NCBI RefSeq assembly: GCF_014217565.1
Contig: NZ_CP043661.1
Coordinates: 4,092,001 to 4,156,000, forward strand
Source of the DNA: Kribbella qitaiheensis
GTDB lineage: Bacteria; Actinomycetota; Actinomycetes; Propionibacteriales; Kribbellaceae
Direction of reading: 5' to 3'
DNA: 64,000 bases
Positions 1-8,520 of the stretch are shown piece after piece. The position numbers were made by a program, and so were the translations under genes. The notes beneath the pieces are model-generated. The model had not been told where the DNA came from and made no database searches. It saw only the letters and a program-made list of their open reading frames with translations. The stretch's first letter is position 1. Every line of letters starts with the position of its first letter.

Positions 1-485
1 AACCGGTCGTTCTCGGCGAGCACCGCCGACGACTCTTCCCGCAGTACTGCGAGCAGCTGGTCACGGTCCGGGAACGCGGTCGCGAGCTGCCACCAGTCCG
101 CCTCCAGGCTGTCCCGGGTGACCCCGCCTGCGTGCGCCAGCAACTCGCGCACGGTCAGCTCGCCCAGTGGCGTCCCGACCAACTCGGTGACGTGCAGGCC
201 AGCCTTGTCGTCGAGCCGCAGCCGACCCTGCTCGGCGAGCTGGAACACGGCGGTCGCGGTGAACGTCTTCGAGTGCGACGCGATCCGGAACAGGTGATTT
301 TCGGTCAGCTCGGTGCCCTGCTCGACGTCCGCCAGCCCGTACGCCGAGGAGAGCGCGACCGCGTCCCCGGCGTACACCGCCGCCTGGACCCCGGGGATCC
401 GCTGGTAGCGCTGGTTGAACGCGAGCCAGCTGTCGTAGTACGCGAGTGCTTCTTGCAGGTTCTCAGAATTCAGGGGGTCAGGCAT
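1..485 (-). CDS. Serine hydrolase, beta-lactamase (class C/PBP-like) family, 5' part only
   Basis: The gene reads leftward from an ATG at 485 and runs off the window edge, so only about 161 N-terminal residues are visible. The segment FRIASHSKTFTATAVFQLAE contains the S-x-x-K nucleophile motif (SHSK) of the beta-lactamase/D-Ala-D-Ala-carboxypeptidase fold, followed by the usual LRLDD and TVRELLAHAGG segments. Its start overlaps the end of paaN (stop at 478-480) by 8 nt, so the two are probably translationally coupled. The protein closely resembles the serine hydrolase at 23173-24519, which has the same SHSKTFTA block. The substrate cannot be inferred; such proteins are often esterases or peptidases rather than true beta-lactamases. 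No signal peptide is seen at the start. Confidence 0.85.
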   Translation of the reverse strand, partial: MPDPLNSENLQEALAYYDSWLAFNQRYQRIPGVQAAVYAGDAVALSSAYGLADVEQGTELTENHLFRIASHSKTFTATAVFQLAEQGRLRLDDKAGLHVTELVGTPLGELTVRELLAHAGGVTRDSLEADWWQLATAFPDRDQLLAVLREESSAVLAENDR

Positions 486-2164
486 GACGCCTAGATTGAA
501 TGACGCGGAAGCGACTCGCAACGTAAGCACCGTCGGTGTACGTGGCGTTCGCCGCGGGATTCGCCCCAGTGCCGTGAAAATCACTGAAAGCAGCCGACTG
601 ATTCACGAAAACCTGGCCGGTCAGATTCTCCGACAACGCCACCCCGACCTCGAGCGCCGCGTCGCGCACCTGCTCCAGCTTCGCCGCGTCCGTCGAGTAG
701 ACCCCGGCGGTCATCGCGCCACCCTCGTCGACCGTCTTGCGGAACAGCTCGATCGACTCGTCGGTGTCCGCGGTCCGGACCAGGAACGAGACCGGCCCGA
801 AGCATTCGCGCCCATAGACGCCCTCGTCCTTGGCATCGATCGCGACCAGCAACGGCGTACGGACCACCGCGTCCTCGTACGCCGGGTGCTTGATCGCGCG
901 GGACTCCAGCACGACCTGCCCGTACTCCGGGGCCAGCTCGAGGCGGCTCACCACGGCCTGGTTCACGATGCCGCCGAGCAGCTCGACCGCCCGGGCGTCG
1001 TCGCCGAGGAGCTTGGAGATCGAGTTCGCGATGCCGGCGCCGACCTCGTCGAAGGACTTGTGCCCCTCGTCGGTCTCGATCCCGCCGGCCCGGGACGAAC
1101 AGGTTCTGGGTGGTGGTGCACATCTGGCCGGAGTACAGCGACAGCGTGAAGGCCAGGTTGTTGCAGAGCGCCTTGAACGAGTCGGTCGAGTCGATCAGGA
1201 CCGCGTTCACGCCGGCCTTCTCGGTGAACACCTCGGCCTGGGTCGCGTTCTGCTCGAGCCACTCGCCGAACTCGCTGCCGCCGGTGAAGTCGATCACCTT
1301 CACCTCAGGGCGCAGCGCGAGCGGCTTGGCCAGGCCGTCACCGGTGTGCTCGACGGCCAAGGTGACCAGGTTCGGGTCGAAGCCAGCCTCTGCGAGCACC
1401 TCACGGCAGACCTCGACCGTGATCGCGAGCGGCAGCACGGCGAGCGGGTGCGGCTTCACCACGACGGCGTTGCCGGTCACCAGCGACGCGAACAGGCCGG
1501 GCCACGAGTTCCAGGTCGGGAACGTGTTGCAGCCGATCACCAGCGCGACACCGCGGCCGACGACGGTGAAGTTCTTCTCCAGCCGGATCGGGTCGCCCTT
1601 GGCCGGCTTCTCCCAGATCGCCTGCGCCGGGTAGCGGCTCATCTCCTCGTACGAGTAGGCGATCGCCTCCAGCGCCCGGTCCAGCGCGTGCGCGCCGCCG
1701 GCCTGGAACGCCATCACGAAAGCCTGCCCGCTGGTGTGCTGGACCGCGTTGGCCAGCTCGAAGACGCGCTTGTGCAGCCGGTCGAGGATCTCCAGCGTGA
1801 TGCCGACGCGGGTCTCGATACCGCCCTTTCGCCAGTCGCTGATGCCCTTCTGGGCAGCCGCGAGCAGCTCGTCCAGGCAGTCCTCGACGGTCCGCGGGTA
1901 CTGGATGTCCAGCGAGATCCCGAACGGCGACTCCTCGGTGCTGACCGTGCCGTTCGCCCCGGGCGTCTCCACCGGGTACGCCGTACCGCGATGCGCGTCG
2001 AACGCCGCCTTGCCGTCCTCGGCGGCGGTTTCGCCGTACACGCGCGGGCTGGGCGACTCCGGGAACGCGGAGTAGTAGCCGCGGCTGCGGATCGCGGTCA
2101 GCGCTCCGTCCAGCCGGTCACGGTGAACGGCGAGCCAGTCGGTGCTGGTCGGTGCGGTGGTCAT
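478..2164 (-). pseudogene. paaN: Phenylacetate-degradation aldehyde dehydrogenase PaaN, interrupted by a frameshift
   Basis: The reading frame from ATG 2164 (GGAG 9 nt upstream) encodes an aldehyde-dehydrogenase-superfamily protein: a cofactor-domain segment with VIGCNTFPTWNSWPGLFASL, VKPHPLAVLP, FTGGSEFG and the catalytic cysteine region LYSGQMCTTTQNLFVP. At about 1089-1094 (CCCGGG) the frame is lost. Removing one G/C continues as GGIETDEGHKSFDEVGA and then the C-terminal block with YGRECFGPVSFLV and FHGTGANPAANATY, ending at 478. The corrected length is about 561 aa, normal for PaaN, which is thought to act on the ring-opened semialdehyde in phenylacetyl-CoA catabolism. It is divergent from paaI. 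A sequencing error is as likely as a genuine mutation because no other damage is seen. Confidence 0.85.
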
Positions 2165-2244
2165 CTGCGCGCTCCATGCTGGTTGACGGCTCGTCGGCTT
2201 CAGGCGGACTACTGGACAGCGTAGGCCCGGTCCCGACAGTGATG

Positions 2245-2273
2245 TTACAGTCAATGACCAGATCGCCGATAGA
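2245..2273 (+). promoter_or_regulatory. Possible promoter of the paaI-thiolase-paaK operon
   Basis: TTACAG (2245-2250), a 17-bp spacer and GATAGA (2268-2273) resemble a sigma-70-type promoter in the gap between divergent paaN and paaI. It is assigned by eye only, and no clear operator was recognised. Confidence 0.3.
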
Positions 2274-2310
2274 GTGTCACAACCCTTGAGTGACCGAGTC
2301 TGGGTGGACG

Positions 2311-2745
2311 ATGAGCGACAACCTGGCCGCAGCCGTTGCTGCGGCGATGTGGGCGGAGGATTCCGCCAGTGCTTCCCTCGGCATGCGTCTGGTCCGGGTC
2401 GGTGAGGGTACGGCCGTGCTGGAGATGCCGGTTCGCGACGACATGGTGAACGGCCACGGGATCGCGCACGGCGGGTTCGTCTTCACGCTGGCCGACTCCG
2501 CGTTCGCGTTCGCCTGCAATTCCCGCAACCAGGTCACCGTCGCCCAGGGCGCCGACATCGTCTTCATCGCCCCGGCTCAGCGCGGCGACATCCTGATCGC
2601 CGAGGCGGTCGAGCGTGCGTCGTACGGGCGGAACGGGATCTACGACGTCACGGTCCGGCGCGGCGACGACCTGATCGCGGAATTCCGCGGCCGCAGCCGG
2701 CAACTGCCGGGAACCATCCTGAAGGAGAAGCACGATGGCGCGTGA
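2311..2745 (+). CDS. paaI: Hydroxyphenylacetyl-CoA thioesterase PaaI (hotdog fold)
   Basis: This 144-aa protein has the hotdog thioesterase signature NGHGIAHGGFVFTLADSAFA followed by ACNSRN, with the conserved HGG and the acidic residue of the helix. That is the classic PaaI pattern. PaaI hydrolyses aberrant hydroxylated phenylacetyl-CoA thioesters and so frees CoA when the pathway stalls. ATG 2311 is preferred over GTG 2290 because family members start near MSDNLAAAV, although the upstream GGGTGG is a weak ribosome site. The last 11 nt overlap the thiolase start at 2735, and the order paaI-thiolase-paaK supports one operon. The paaABCDE oxygenase genes are not in the window. Confidence 0.9.
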   Translation: MSDNLAAAVAAAMWAEDSASASLGMRLVRVGEGTAVLEMPVRDDMVNGHGIAHGGFVFTLADSAFAFACNSRNQVTVAQGADIVFIAPAQRGDILIAEAVERASYGRNGIYDVTVRRGDDLIAEFRGRSRQLPGTILKEKHDGA

Positions 2746-3940
2746 GGCTTACCTGGTAGACGGTGTCCGCACCCCGATCGGCCGGTACGGCGGCGCGCTC
2801 GCAACGGTCCGCCCGGACGACCTCGCGGCGCACGCGATCTCGTCCTTGCTGGCCAGGCACAGCGCTCTCGACCCGGCGTTGATCGACGACGTGATCCTGG
2901 GCTGCGCGAACCAGGCCGGCGAGGACAATCGCAACGTCGCCCGGATGGCTCTGCTGCTGGCAGGGGTTCCGGAGAGCGTGCCCGGTACGACGATCAACCG
3001 GCTCTGCGGGTCCGGCCTCGATGCCGTGGCTTCGGCGGCGCGGTCGATCATTGCCGGGGACAACGAGATCGTGCTGGCCGGTGGCGTCGAATCGATGTCC
3101 AGGGCACCTTTTGCGATGCCTAAGGCGACCACTGCCTTCTCCAGGCAGGCGGAGATCTTCGACACCACGATCGGCTGGCGGTTCGTGAATCCCTTGCTGC
3201 AGAAGCAATACGGGATCGACTCGATGCCGGAGACGGCCGAGAACGTCGCCACCGAGTTCGAGATCTCCCGCGAGGATCAGGATCTCTTCGCGCTGCGTAG
3301 CCAGCAGCGCGCGGCCAAGGCGCAGGCCAACGGTCGGCTGGCTGAAGAGATCGTCGCCGTGTCAGTCCCCGGCAAGCGGGGCGCCGTGACGACGGTCGAG
3401 GTCGACGAACACCCGCGCGAGACCTCGCTCGAAGCCCTGGCCGCTCTGAGGACGCCTTTCCGCGACCCCGGCACGGTCACCGCCGGCAACGCGTCCGGCG
3501 TGAACGACGGCGCCGCGGCCCTGCTGGTGATGAGTGGCGCGGCCGTCGAGCGGCTCGGCGTCACCCCGCTGGCCCGGATCGTCGGCACCGCCGCGGCTGG
3601 AGTGCCGCCCCGGATCATGGGGATCGGCCCGGTCCCGGCCACTCGCAAGCTCCTCGCCCGCACCGGTGTCGCACTCGCCGATATCGGGGTGATCGAGCTG
3701 AACGAGGCCTTCGCGGCGCAGTCCCTCGCGGTCTTGCGCGAACTCGGCCTTCCCGACGACGCTGATCACGTCAATCCGAACGGCGGCGCCATCGCCCTGG
3801 GTCACCCCCTGGGCATGTCCGGCGCCCGGCTCGCTCTCACCGCCGCCCTCGAGCTTCGCCACCGCGATGCGGGGTACGCGCTGTCCACGATGTGCATCGG
3901 GGTGGGTCAGGGCATCGCGACCCTGCTGGCCCGGCCTTAG
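2735..3940 (+). CDS. paaJ: Acetyl-CoA acyltransferase, 3-oxoadipyl-CoA thiolase type (PaaJ/PcaF-like)
   Basis: This 401-aa thiolase has all three catalytic segments: nucleophile Cys91 in [11 protein letters not shown], the base His357 in [10 protein letters not shown] and the second Cys387 in MCIGVGQG. The N-terminus [14 protein letters not shown] is typical of 3-oxoadipyl-CoA thiolases, which split 3-oxoadipyl-CoA to succinyl-CoA and acetyl-CoA at the end of phenylacetate and protocatechuate catabolism. GAAGGAG lies 7 nt before ATG 2735, inside the end of paaI. paaK follows after 14 nt. A general beta-ketothiolase role cannot be excluded from sequence alone, but the neighbours favour the phenylacetate pathway. 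Confidence 0.88.
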   Translation: MAREAYLVDGVRTPIGRYGGALATVRPDDLAAHAISSLLARHSALDPALIDDVILGCANQAGEDNRNVARMALLLAGVPESVPGTTINRLCGSGLDAVASAARSIIAGDNEIVLAGGVESMSRAPFAMPKATTAFSRQAEIFDTTIGWRFVNPLLQKQYGIDSMPETAENVATEFEISREDQDLFALRSQQRAAKAQANGRLAEEIVAVSVPGKRGAVTTVEVDEHPRETSLEALAALRTPFRDPGTVTAGNASGVNDGAAALLVMSGAAVERLGVTPLARIVGTAAAGVPPRIMGIGPVPATRKLLARTGVALADIGVIELNEAFAAQSLAVLRELGLPDDADHVNPNGGAIALGHPLGMSGARLALTAALELRHRDAGYALSTMCIGVGQGIATLLARP

Positions 3941-3954
3941 TTTCGGAGGTTTTC

Positions 3955-5265
3955 ATGACCGATCGGTTCCTTGGTGAGCCGTGTCCGGTGGAGCTTCAGG
4001 ACGACGGTGAACGGCTGTCCGTCGACGAGCTGCGCGCGCGGCAACTGGCCGGGCTGCAGGCGACCGTGCGAGCGGCGTACGAGAACGTCCCGCACTATCG
4101 GGCGGCGCTCGACGGCGTGGGGTTCGCGCCGGACGATCTGAAGTCGCTGGCGGACCTGAGCCGGCTGCCGTTCACCAGCAAGCACGACCTGCGCGAGAAC
4201 TACCCATTTGGCATGTTCGCCGTACCGCGGGAGCAGGTTGTCCGGGTGCATGCCTCCTCCGGTACTACGGGGCGGCCGACCGTGGTCGGGTACACGCGTG
4301 GCGACATCGACAACTGGGCGAATCTGATCGCCCGGTCGATCAGGGCCGCGGGTGGTCGCGCGGGAGATGTCTGCCATGTCGCTTATGGATATGGACTTTT
4401 CACCGGTGGGCTCGGCGCGCACTACGGGGCTGAGCGGCTCGGTTGCACGGTCGTTCCGGTCTCGGGTGGGATGACGGAACGCCAGGTCGACCTGATCCGC
4501 GACTTCGGCGCGCGGATCATCATGGTGACGCCGTCGTACTTCCTCTCCATCCTCGACGAGATGGTTGCTCGTGGCATCGACCCGGCGGAGACCTCGTTGC
4601 GGGTCGGGATCTTCGGCGCGGAACCATGGACCGAGCAGATGCGGACCGAGGTGGAATCGCGCACCGGGATGCACGCCGTCGACATCTACGGACTGTCCGA
4701 GGTGATGGGACCGGGCGTCGCGCAGGAGTGCGTCGAGACCAAGGACGGCCTGCACATCTGGGAGGACCACTTCTACCCGGAGGTCATCGACCCGATCACC
4801 GGCGAGGTGCTGCCCGACGGGGAGGTCGGCGAGCTGGTCTTCACCACACTCACCAAGGAAGCCTTCCCCGTACTGCGCTACCGCACCCGCGACCTGACCA
4901 GACTGCTGCCCGGAACCGCCCGGCCCGGGATGCGCCGGATGGAGAAGATCACCGGCCGCACCGACGACCTGATGATCATCCGCGGCGTCAACGTCTTCCC
5001 GACCCAGATCGAAGAACTCATCCTCGGCATCGAAGGCCTGACCCCGCACTACCTCTGCGTCCTCACCCGCCCCGACCGCCTCGACGAACTAACAGTCCAG
5101 GTCGAGGCGGCGCCTGGTGTCACCGACCACGCCGGGGTCGGCGCGGCTCTCTCGAACCTCATCAAGAACCGCATCGGCATCTCCGCCAAGGTCGAGATTC
5201 TGGCCCCGCACGCCCTGGAACGCTCACTGGGCAAGGCGAAGCGCATCAACGATCGCCGCCCCTAA
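3955..5265 (+). CDS. paaK: Phenylacetate--CoA ligase PaaK
   Basis: This 436-aa member of the adenylate-forming superfamily activates phenylacetate to phenylacetyl-CoA with ATP and CoA, the entry step of the pathway. Visible motifs are the phosphate-binding loop HASSGTTGRPTVVGYT (about residues 100-115), YGLSEVMGPGVAQEC, the YRTRDLTRLL segment and the C-terminal GRTDDLMIIRGVNVFPTQIE. These are all diagnostic for PaaK rather than general acyl-CoA synthetases. The length matches the family. ATG 3955 is preceded by GGAGG 5 nt upstream. It is the last gene of the paaI operon, and the downstream tandem repeats with hairpins probably terminate transcription. Confidence 0.93.
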   Translation: MTDRFLGEPCPVELQDDGERLSVDELRARQLAGLQATVRAAYENVPHYRAALDGVGFAPDDLKSLADLSRLPFTSKHDLRENYPFGMFAVPREQVVRVHASSGTTGRPTVVGYTRGDIDNWANLIARSIRAAGGRAGDVCHVAYGYGLFTGGLGAHYGAERLGCTVVPVSGGMTERQVDLIRDFGARIIMVTPSYFLSILDEMVARGIDPAETSLRVGIFGAEPWTEQMRTEVESRTGMHAVDIYGLSEVMGPGVAQECVETKDGLHIWEDHFYPEVIDPITGEVLPDGEVGELVFTTLTKEAFPVLRYRTRDLTRLLPGTARPGMRRMEKITGRTDDLMIIRGVNVFPTQIEELILGIEGLTPHYLCVLTRPDRLDELTVQVEAAPGVTDHAGVGAALSNLIKNRIGISAKVEILAPHALERSLGKAKRINDRRP

Positions 5266-5283
5266 CCAGCCCACCGGCGCCAA

Positions 5284-5620
5284 CCGGGTACTTCCCCCCT
5301 CCTGTGAGGGTTACCCCACTGCCATACCAGTGGGCTAACCCCCACGCCAGGAGCGAACCCCAACACCAATGGGTCTACCCCCGGCATCCGCGCAAACCGG
5401 GTGCTTCCCCCCTCCTGTGAGGGTTACCCCACTGCCATACCAGTGGGCTAACCCCCACGCCAGGAGCGAACCCCAACACCAATGGGTCTACCCCCGGCAT
5501 CCGCGCAAACCGGGTGCTTGGCCCCTCCTGTGAGGGTTAGCCCACTGCTATGCGAGTGGGGTAACCCCCACACGGGGAGGCGAACCCCACTGTCGGTGGG
5601 CCTAGCTCGCGGCGCCACCT
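5284..5620. repeat. Three tandem copies of a 113-bp hairpin-containing repeat
   Basis: Copies begin at 5284, 5397 and 5510. The first two are nearly identical, and the third is diverged and shortened. Each contains a 14-bp stem (GGGTTACCCCACTG with CAGTGGGCTAACCC, one mismatch, 6-nt loop) at 5308-5341, 5421-5454 and 5534-5567. In copy 3 the hairpin matches the others better as a reverse complement (3 differences) than directly (5 differences). The array lies between convergent paaK and the TetR gene and probably acts as a bidirectional terminator or a spreading intergenic repeat. No coding potential was recognised in 5266-5670. Confidence 0.85.
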
Positions 5621-5670
5621 TGGGCAAGCGGTGCAAGTCGGCGGGGGCGGGGCCGGTACGTCGCGCGGGA

Positions 5671-6288
5671 TCAGGTGAGGAATTTGGGGAGGGTTTGTTC
5701 GGTGGCTGTGCGGAGGGTGGGTAGCGCGGACTCGTCGCCGGCGAGGTGGCGGAAGAGGGCCTGTTGGAAGAGGCCGTCCAGGAGGCCGTACGCGGTTGCG
5801 GAGGAGACCGCGAGTTCGCGCTTGGCCAACTCGGCGTAGGTGGTGACGATGCGCCAGATCATCTGCTCGAGTGATCTGTCGATCTCCAGGGCGTCCTCGC
5901 GGAAGGACTCTTCGAACAAGGACTGGTTGCGCAGGTCGTACCAGAGGCGATGCATGTGGGCGTCTTCTTCGCAGGTGACGGCCAGTGCGGCGCCGAAGTC
6001 GACCTTCAGCTGCTCGGCTTCCTCGACGGTCGCGACGATCTGGTCGTACCGCGTGACGCACTCGGCCTTGTAGAGCTTCACGCAGTACGTGATCAGCTCG
6101 ACCTTGTCGCGGAAGTAGTAGTGCAGCACCCCGTGCGAGAACTCCGAGTTCTGCGCGATCTCGCGCAGGCTGGTGCGGGCATAACCGAGCTGGGACAGCG
6201 TCTGCAGCGCCGAGGCGGCCAGCTGGGAGCGACGCTCCGCGAACTTGTCCACCTGCCGGCGCGAGATGCGATCGGTCACCTCGGTCAC
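5671..6288 (-). CDS. TetR-family transcriptional regulator
   Basis: This 205-aa protein starts at GTG 6288, with GGAGG 7 nt upstream. The N-terminal helix-turn-helix is clear: ALQTLSQLGYARTSLREIAQ followed by NSEFSHGVLHYYFRDKVELI, the TetR_N pattern with the HYYF recognition end. The rest is a helical ligand-binding domain without an identifiable ligand. It is divergent from the SDR/saccharopine-like/acyl-CoA ligase operon at 6457, and the gap between them holds a repeated TTGACnnnTGTCC motif. Autorepression and control of that operon are the simplest reading. Control of the paa genes across the repeats is possible but not shown. Confidence 0.9.
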   Translation of the reverse strand: MTEVTDRISRRQVDKFAERRSQLAASALQTLSQLGYARTSLREIAQNSEFSHGVLHYYFRDKVELITYCVKLYKAECVTRYDQIVATVEEAEQLKVDFGAALAVTCEEDAHMHRLWYDLRNQSLFEESFREDALEIDRSLEQMIWRIVTTYAELAKRELAVSSATAYGLLDGLFQQALFRHLAGDESALPTLRTATEQTLPKFLT

Positions 6289-6337
6289 GATCAGGCCTCC
6301 ATCGGTCACCTTCGACTTTACCCCGGCCGGCGATTTC

Positions 6338-6374
6338 TTGACAGTTGTCCAAGGAACTCTTGACGACTGTCCAG
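6338..6374. promoter_or_regulatory. Probable TetR operator pair
   Basis: TTGACAGTTGTCCAA (6338-6352, a near-perfect dyad TTGnACA/TGTnCAA) is followed by TTGACGACTGTCCAG (6360-6374), with starts 22 bp apart. The pair lies in the gap between the divergent TetR gene and the SDR gene, which suits cooperative binding of two dimers on one DNA face. Confidence 0.55.
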
Positions 6375-6456
6375 AAGTCCACAACTCTGTGTCTATCGCC
6401 CGGTCACCGCACCTCACCGGTGATCGGGCACCGCAAACAGCGGGGAGGAGAGGTGC

Positions 6457-7254
6457 ATGTACGACCTGAACGGACGGAAGGCACTGGTGACCGGGGGCGC
6501 TCGCGGCCTCGGTCAGGGAATGGCAGAGGCGCTGGCCAAGGCGGGCGCGTCGGTAGTGATCGCAGATACCGCCGAGGATCTCGGCAAGGCCGCAGCGGAC
6601 AGCCTGAAGGACGCCGGTGCGACCGCCGCCTTCGTGCCGCTGGACGTCACCGACGATGCGAACTGGGAAGCGGCGATCACTGCCACCATCGGTGAGCTCG
6701 GCGGCCTGGACATCGTGGTGAACAACGCCGGTGTCGAACTGTCCGGCCTGGTCGTCGACCTCGATCCGGCCGACATCCGCAAGATGCTGGAGATCAACGT
6801 GCTCGGCACCGCGCTCGGCGTGAAGCACGCGTTCCGGGCGATGCGCCCGGGTGGACCGGCGGGGTCTGGTGGCTCGGTGGTCAACATCTCCAGCGTGGCG
6901 GCGACGATCCCCTTCCCGGGCATCGCCGGGTACTCCGCGACCAAGTCGGCCGTCGACCGGCTGACCCGCGTGGCCGCGATGGAGGCCGGCAAGCTCGGCT
7001 ACGGCGTACGGGTGAACTGTGTCTATCCCGGTCTGGTTCCGACCGAGATGGGGATGAAGCTCGCGGCGGACATGGTCACGCTCGGCCTCTGGCCGTCGGC
7101 CGAGGCCGCCGTGGGCGATGTGATCGGCCTGACCCCGCTGGGCCGGCTCGGCGAGGTCGGCGACATGGCCGACGCGGTCGTGTTCCTGGCCTCCGACGCG
7201 GCCAAGTTCATCACCGGCATCGGGCTGCCGGTCGACGGCGGAATGGGGATGTGA
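6457..7254 (+). CDS. Short-chain dehydrogenase/reductase (FabG-like)
   Basis: This 265-aa classical SDR has the NAD(P) motif TGGARGLGQG near residue 13, NNAGVE, the catalytic serine in NISSVA and the YSATKSA active site with Tyr and Lys four apart. ATG 6457 follows GGGGAGGAGAG. It oxidises or reduces an alcohol/keto group, and the substrate is unknown. It is the first gene of a three-gene set with the saccharopine-like protein (1 nt gap) and an acyl-CoA ligase, transcribed away from the TetR gene. This set resembles actinobacterial operons for degradation of a lipid or other hydrophobic carboxylate, though that role is inferred only from neighbours. Confidence 0.88.
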   Translation: MYDLNGRKALVTGGARGLGQGMAEALAKAGASVVIADTAEDLGKAAADSLKDAGATAAFVPLDVTDDANWEAAITATIGELGGLDIVVNNAGVELSGLVVDLDPADIRKMLEINVLGTALGVKHAFRAMRPGGPAGSGGSVVNISSVAATIPFPGIAGYSATKSAVDRLTRVAAMEAGKLGYGVRVNCVYPGLVPTEMGMKLAADMVTLGLWPSAEAAVGDVIGLTPLGRLGEVGDMADAVVFLASDAAKFITGIGLPVDGGMGM

Positions 7255-7255
7255 G

Positions 7256-8371
7256 ATGACCAAACCCGTCGTCGTCTACGGCGCCTCCGGCTACACCGGA
7301 CGCCTCGTCTGCGAGTACCTGCGCGAGTTCAACGTCCCGTTCATCGCGGCCGGGCGGGACAAGGCCCGGATCCAGGAGGTGCTCGACAAGGTCCCCGGCA
7401 TCGACACCGTCGACCACGAGGTGGTCGAGGTCGAGCACGAGGTGAGCGCGCTGACGGACCTGTTCCGTGGCGCCAAGGTGGTCAGCAACATGGTCGGCCC
7501 GTTCGTGAAGTACGGGCCGGACGTGGTCGAGGCCGCTCTCGCGGCCGGCTGTCACTACCTCGACACCACGGGCGAGCAGGACTGGATGCTCGACGCGCAG
7601 CAGGGCTGGGGCGACAAGTTCGCCGCGCAGGGCCTGCTGCTGTCGCCGGGCGTCGCCCAGATGTACACGACGGGCGAGATCGCGGCGAACATCTGCCTGG
7701 AGACGCCGGGTCTCGACACGCTCGACATTCTCGTGCTGTGGAAGGGTTTCCCGACCTACGCGTCGACCCAGACGATCTTCACCATCCTGAAGGCGGACTG
7801 GCACTACCTCGAGCAGAACGAACTGGTGAAGTGGGACCCACTGACCACCTTCGAGGTGAACGTTCCGGGTCAGCATGCGAGTGCCCTCGCGCTGCCCTGG
7901 GGTGGGACGAGCCACCCGGTGTGGTTCAAGAACGACCCCCGGGTGGCCAACGTCAAGGTGGCCGGCGGCGTCTTCGACCGGGCTGTCATGCAAGGCGTGG
8001 TCGAGGCGGTGAAGATGGTCGAGAGCCAGATCAAGACGCTTCCCCTCGACCAGCAGGATGCCGCGCTCGGTGAGGTCGCGGCCTCGGTCCAGGCCAGCAT
8101 GCCGCCCCGGGAGAACCCCCGGATCAACACCTCGCTCGACTCCGTCCACGCGTCGGGGCCGCTCGGGCGCGCACACTGCGTGATCCACGGCAACAGCAAC
8201 TACAAGCAGACCGGCGCACTCCAGGCGTACGCGGCGTACTCCTTGCTCCAGCAGCCGCCACGTCGCGCCGGACTCGCCTCGGCCTGCCAGGCCTTCGGGC
8301 ACCGCGAACTGCTCGGCGTACTGCGCAGCTTCGGGCTCGTACTCGAACCGGTCGTGACCATCCACCACTGA
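7256..8371 (+). CDS. Saccharopine dehydrogenase NADP-binding-domain protein
   Basis: This 371-aa protein begins with a Rossmann motif, VVYGASGYTGRLVCEYL, followed by FIAAGRDKARI, SNMVGPFVKYGPDVVEA and GCHYLDTTGEQDWM. These are the conserved blocks of the saccharopine-dehydrogenase/trans-acting enoyl-reductase-like family. Members of this group are usually not lysine enzymes but uncharacterised reductases of lipids or polyketides. It starts 1 nt after the SDR stop, so the two are co-translated. The C-terminal domain carries no motif I recognise. Its role with the SDR and the acyl-CoA ligase is inferred to be in the same catabolic pathway. Confidence 0.82.
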   Translation: MTKPVVVYGASGYTGRLVCEYLREFNVPFIAAGRDKARIQEVLDKVPGIDTVDHEVVEVEHEVSALTDLFRGAKVVSNMVGPFVKYGPDVVEAALAAGCHYLDTTGEQDWMLDAQQGWGDKFAAQGLLLSPGVAQMYTTGEIAANICLETPGLDTLDILVLWKGFPTYASTQTIFTILKADWHYLEQNELVKWDPLTTFEVNVPGQHASALALPWGGTSHPVWFKNDPRVANVKVAGGVFDRAVMQGVVEAVKMVESQIKTLPLDQQDAALGEVAASVQASMPPRENPRINTSLDSVHASGPLGRAHCVIHGNSNYKQTGALQAYAAYSLLQQPPRRAGLASACQAFGHRELLGVLRSFGLVLEPVVTIHH

Positions 8372-8427
8372 TCGCCCGCGCCGGGGTCGCCATGGCATAA
8401 GGCGTACCCGGCGCGGGACACCAGGAC

Positions 8428-8471
8428 CAGGTGCGGGAGTTCTACCCACCCCCCGGGCGCTCCCGCACCTG
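8428..8471. terminator. Strong hairpin between the saccharopine-like gene and the acyl-CoA ligase gene
   Basis: CAGGTGCGGGAG (8428-8439) pairs perfectly with CTCCCGCACCTG (8460-8471) around a 20-nt loop. There is no U-run. It lies in the 149-bp gap before the ligase and may reduce read-through or act as a processing site. Confidence 0.5.
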
Positions 8472-8520
8472 CACCTGATCCACCGTTCGGTCTGGGGAAC
8501 TGCGCATTGGGAGAGATGGC

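Noticed and set aside
2290-2310. GTG 2290 as start of paaI
   Set aside because: It adds seven residues not typical for PaaI, and ATG 2311 fits the usual N-terminus.
5284-5620. CRISPR array
   Set aside because: The units are contiguous 113-bp tandem copies with no unique spacers and no cas genes nearby.
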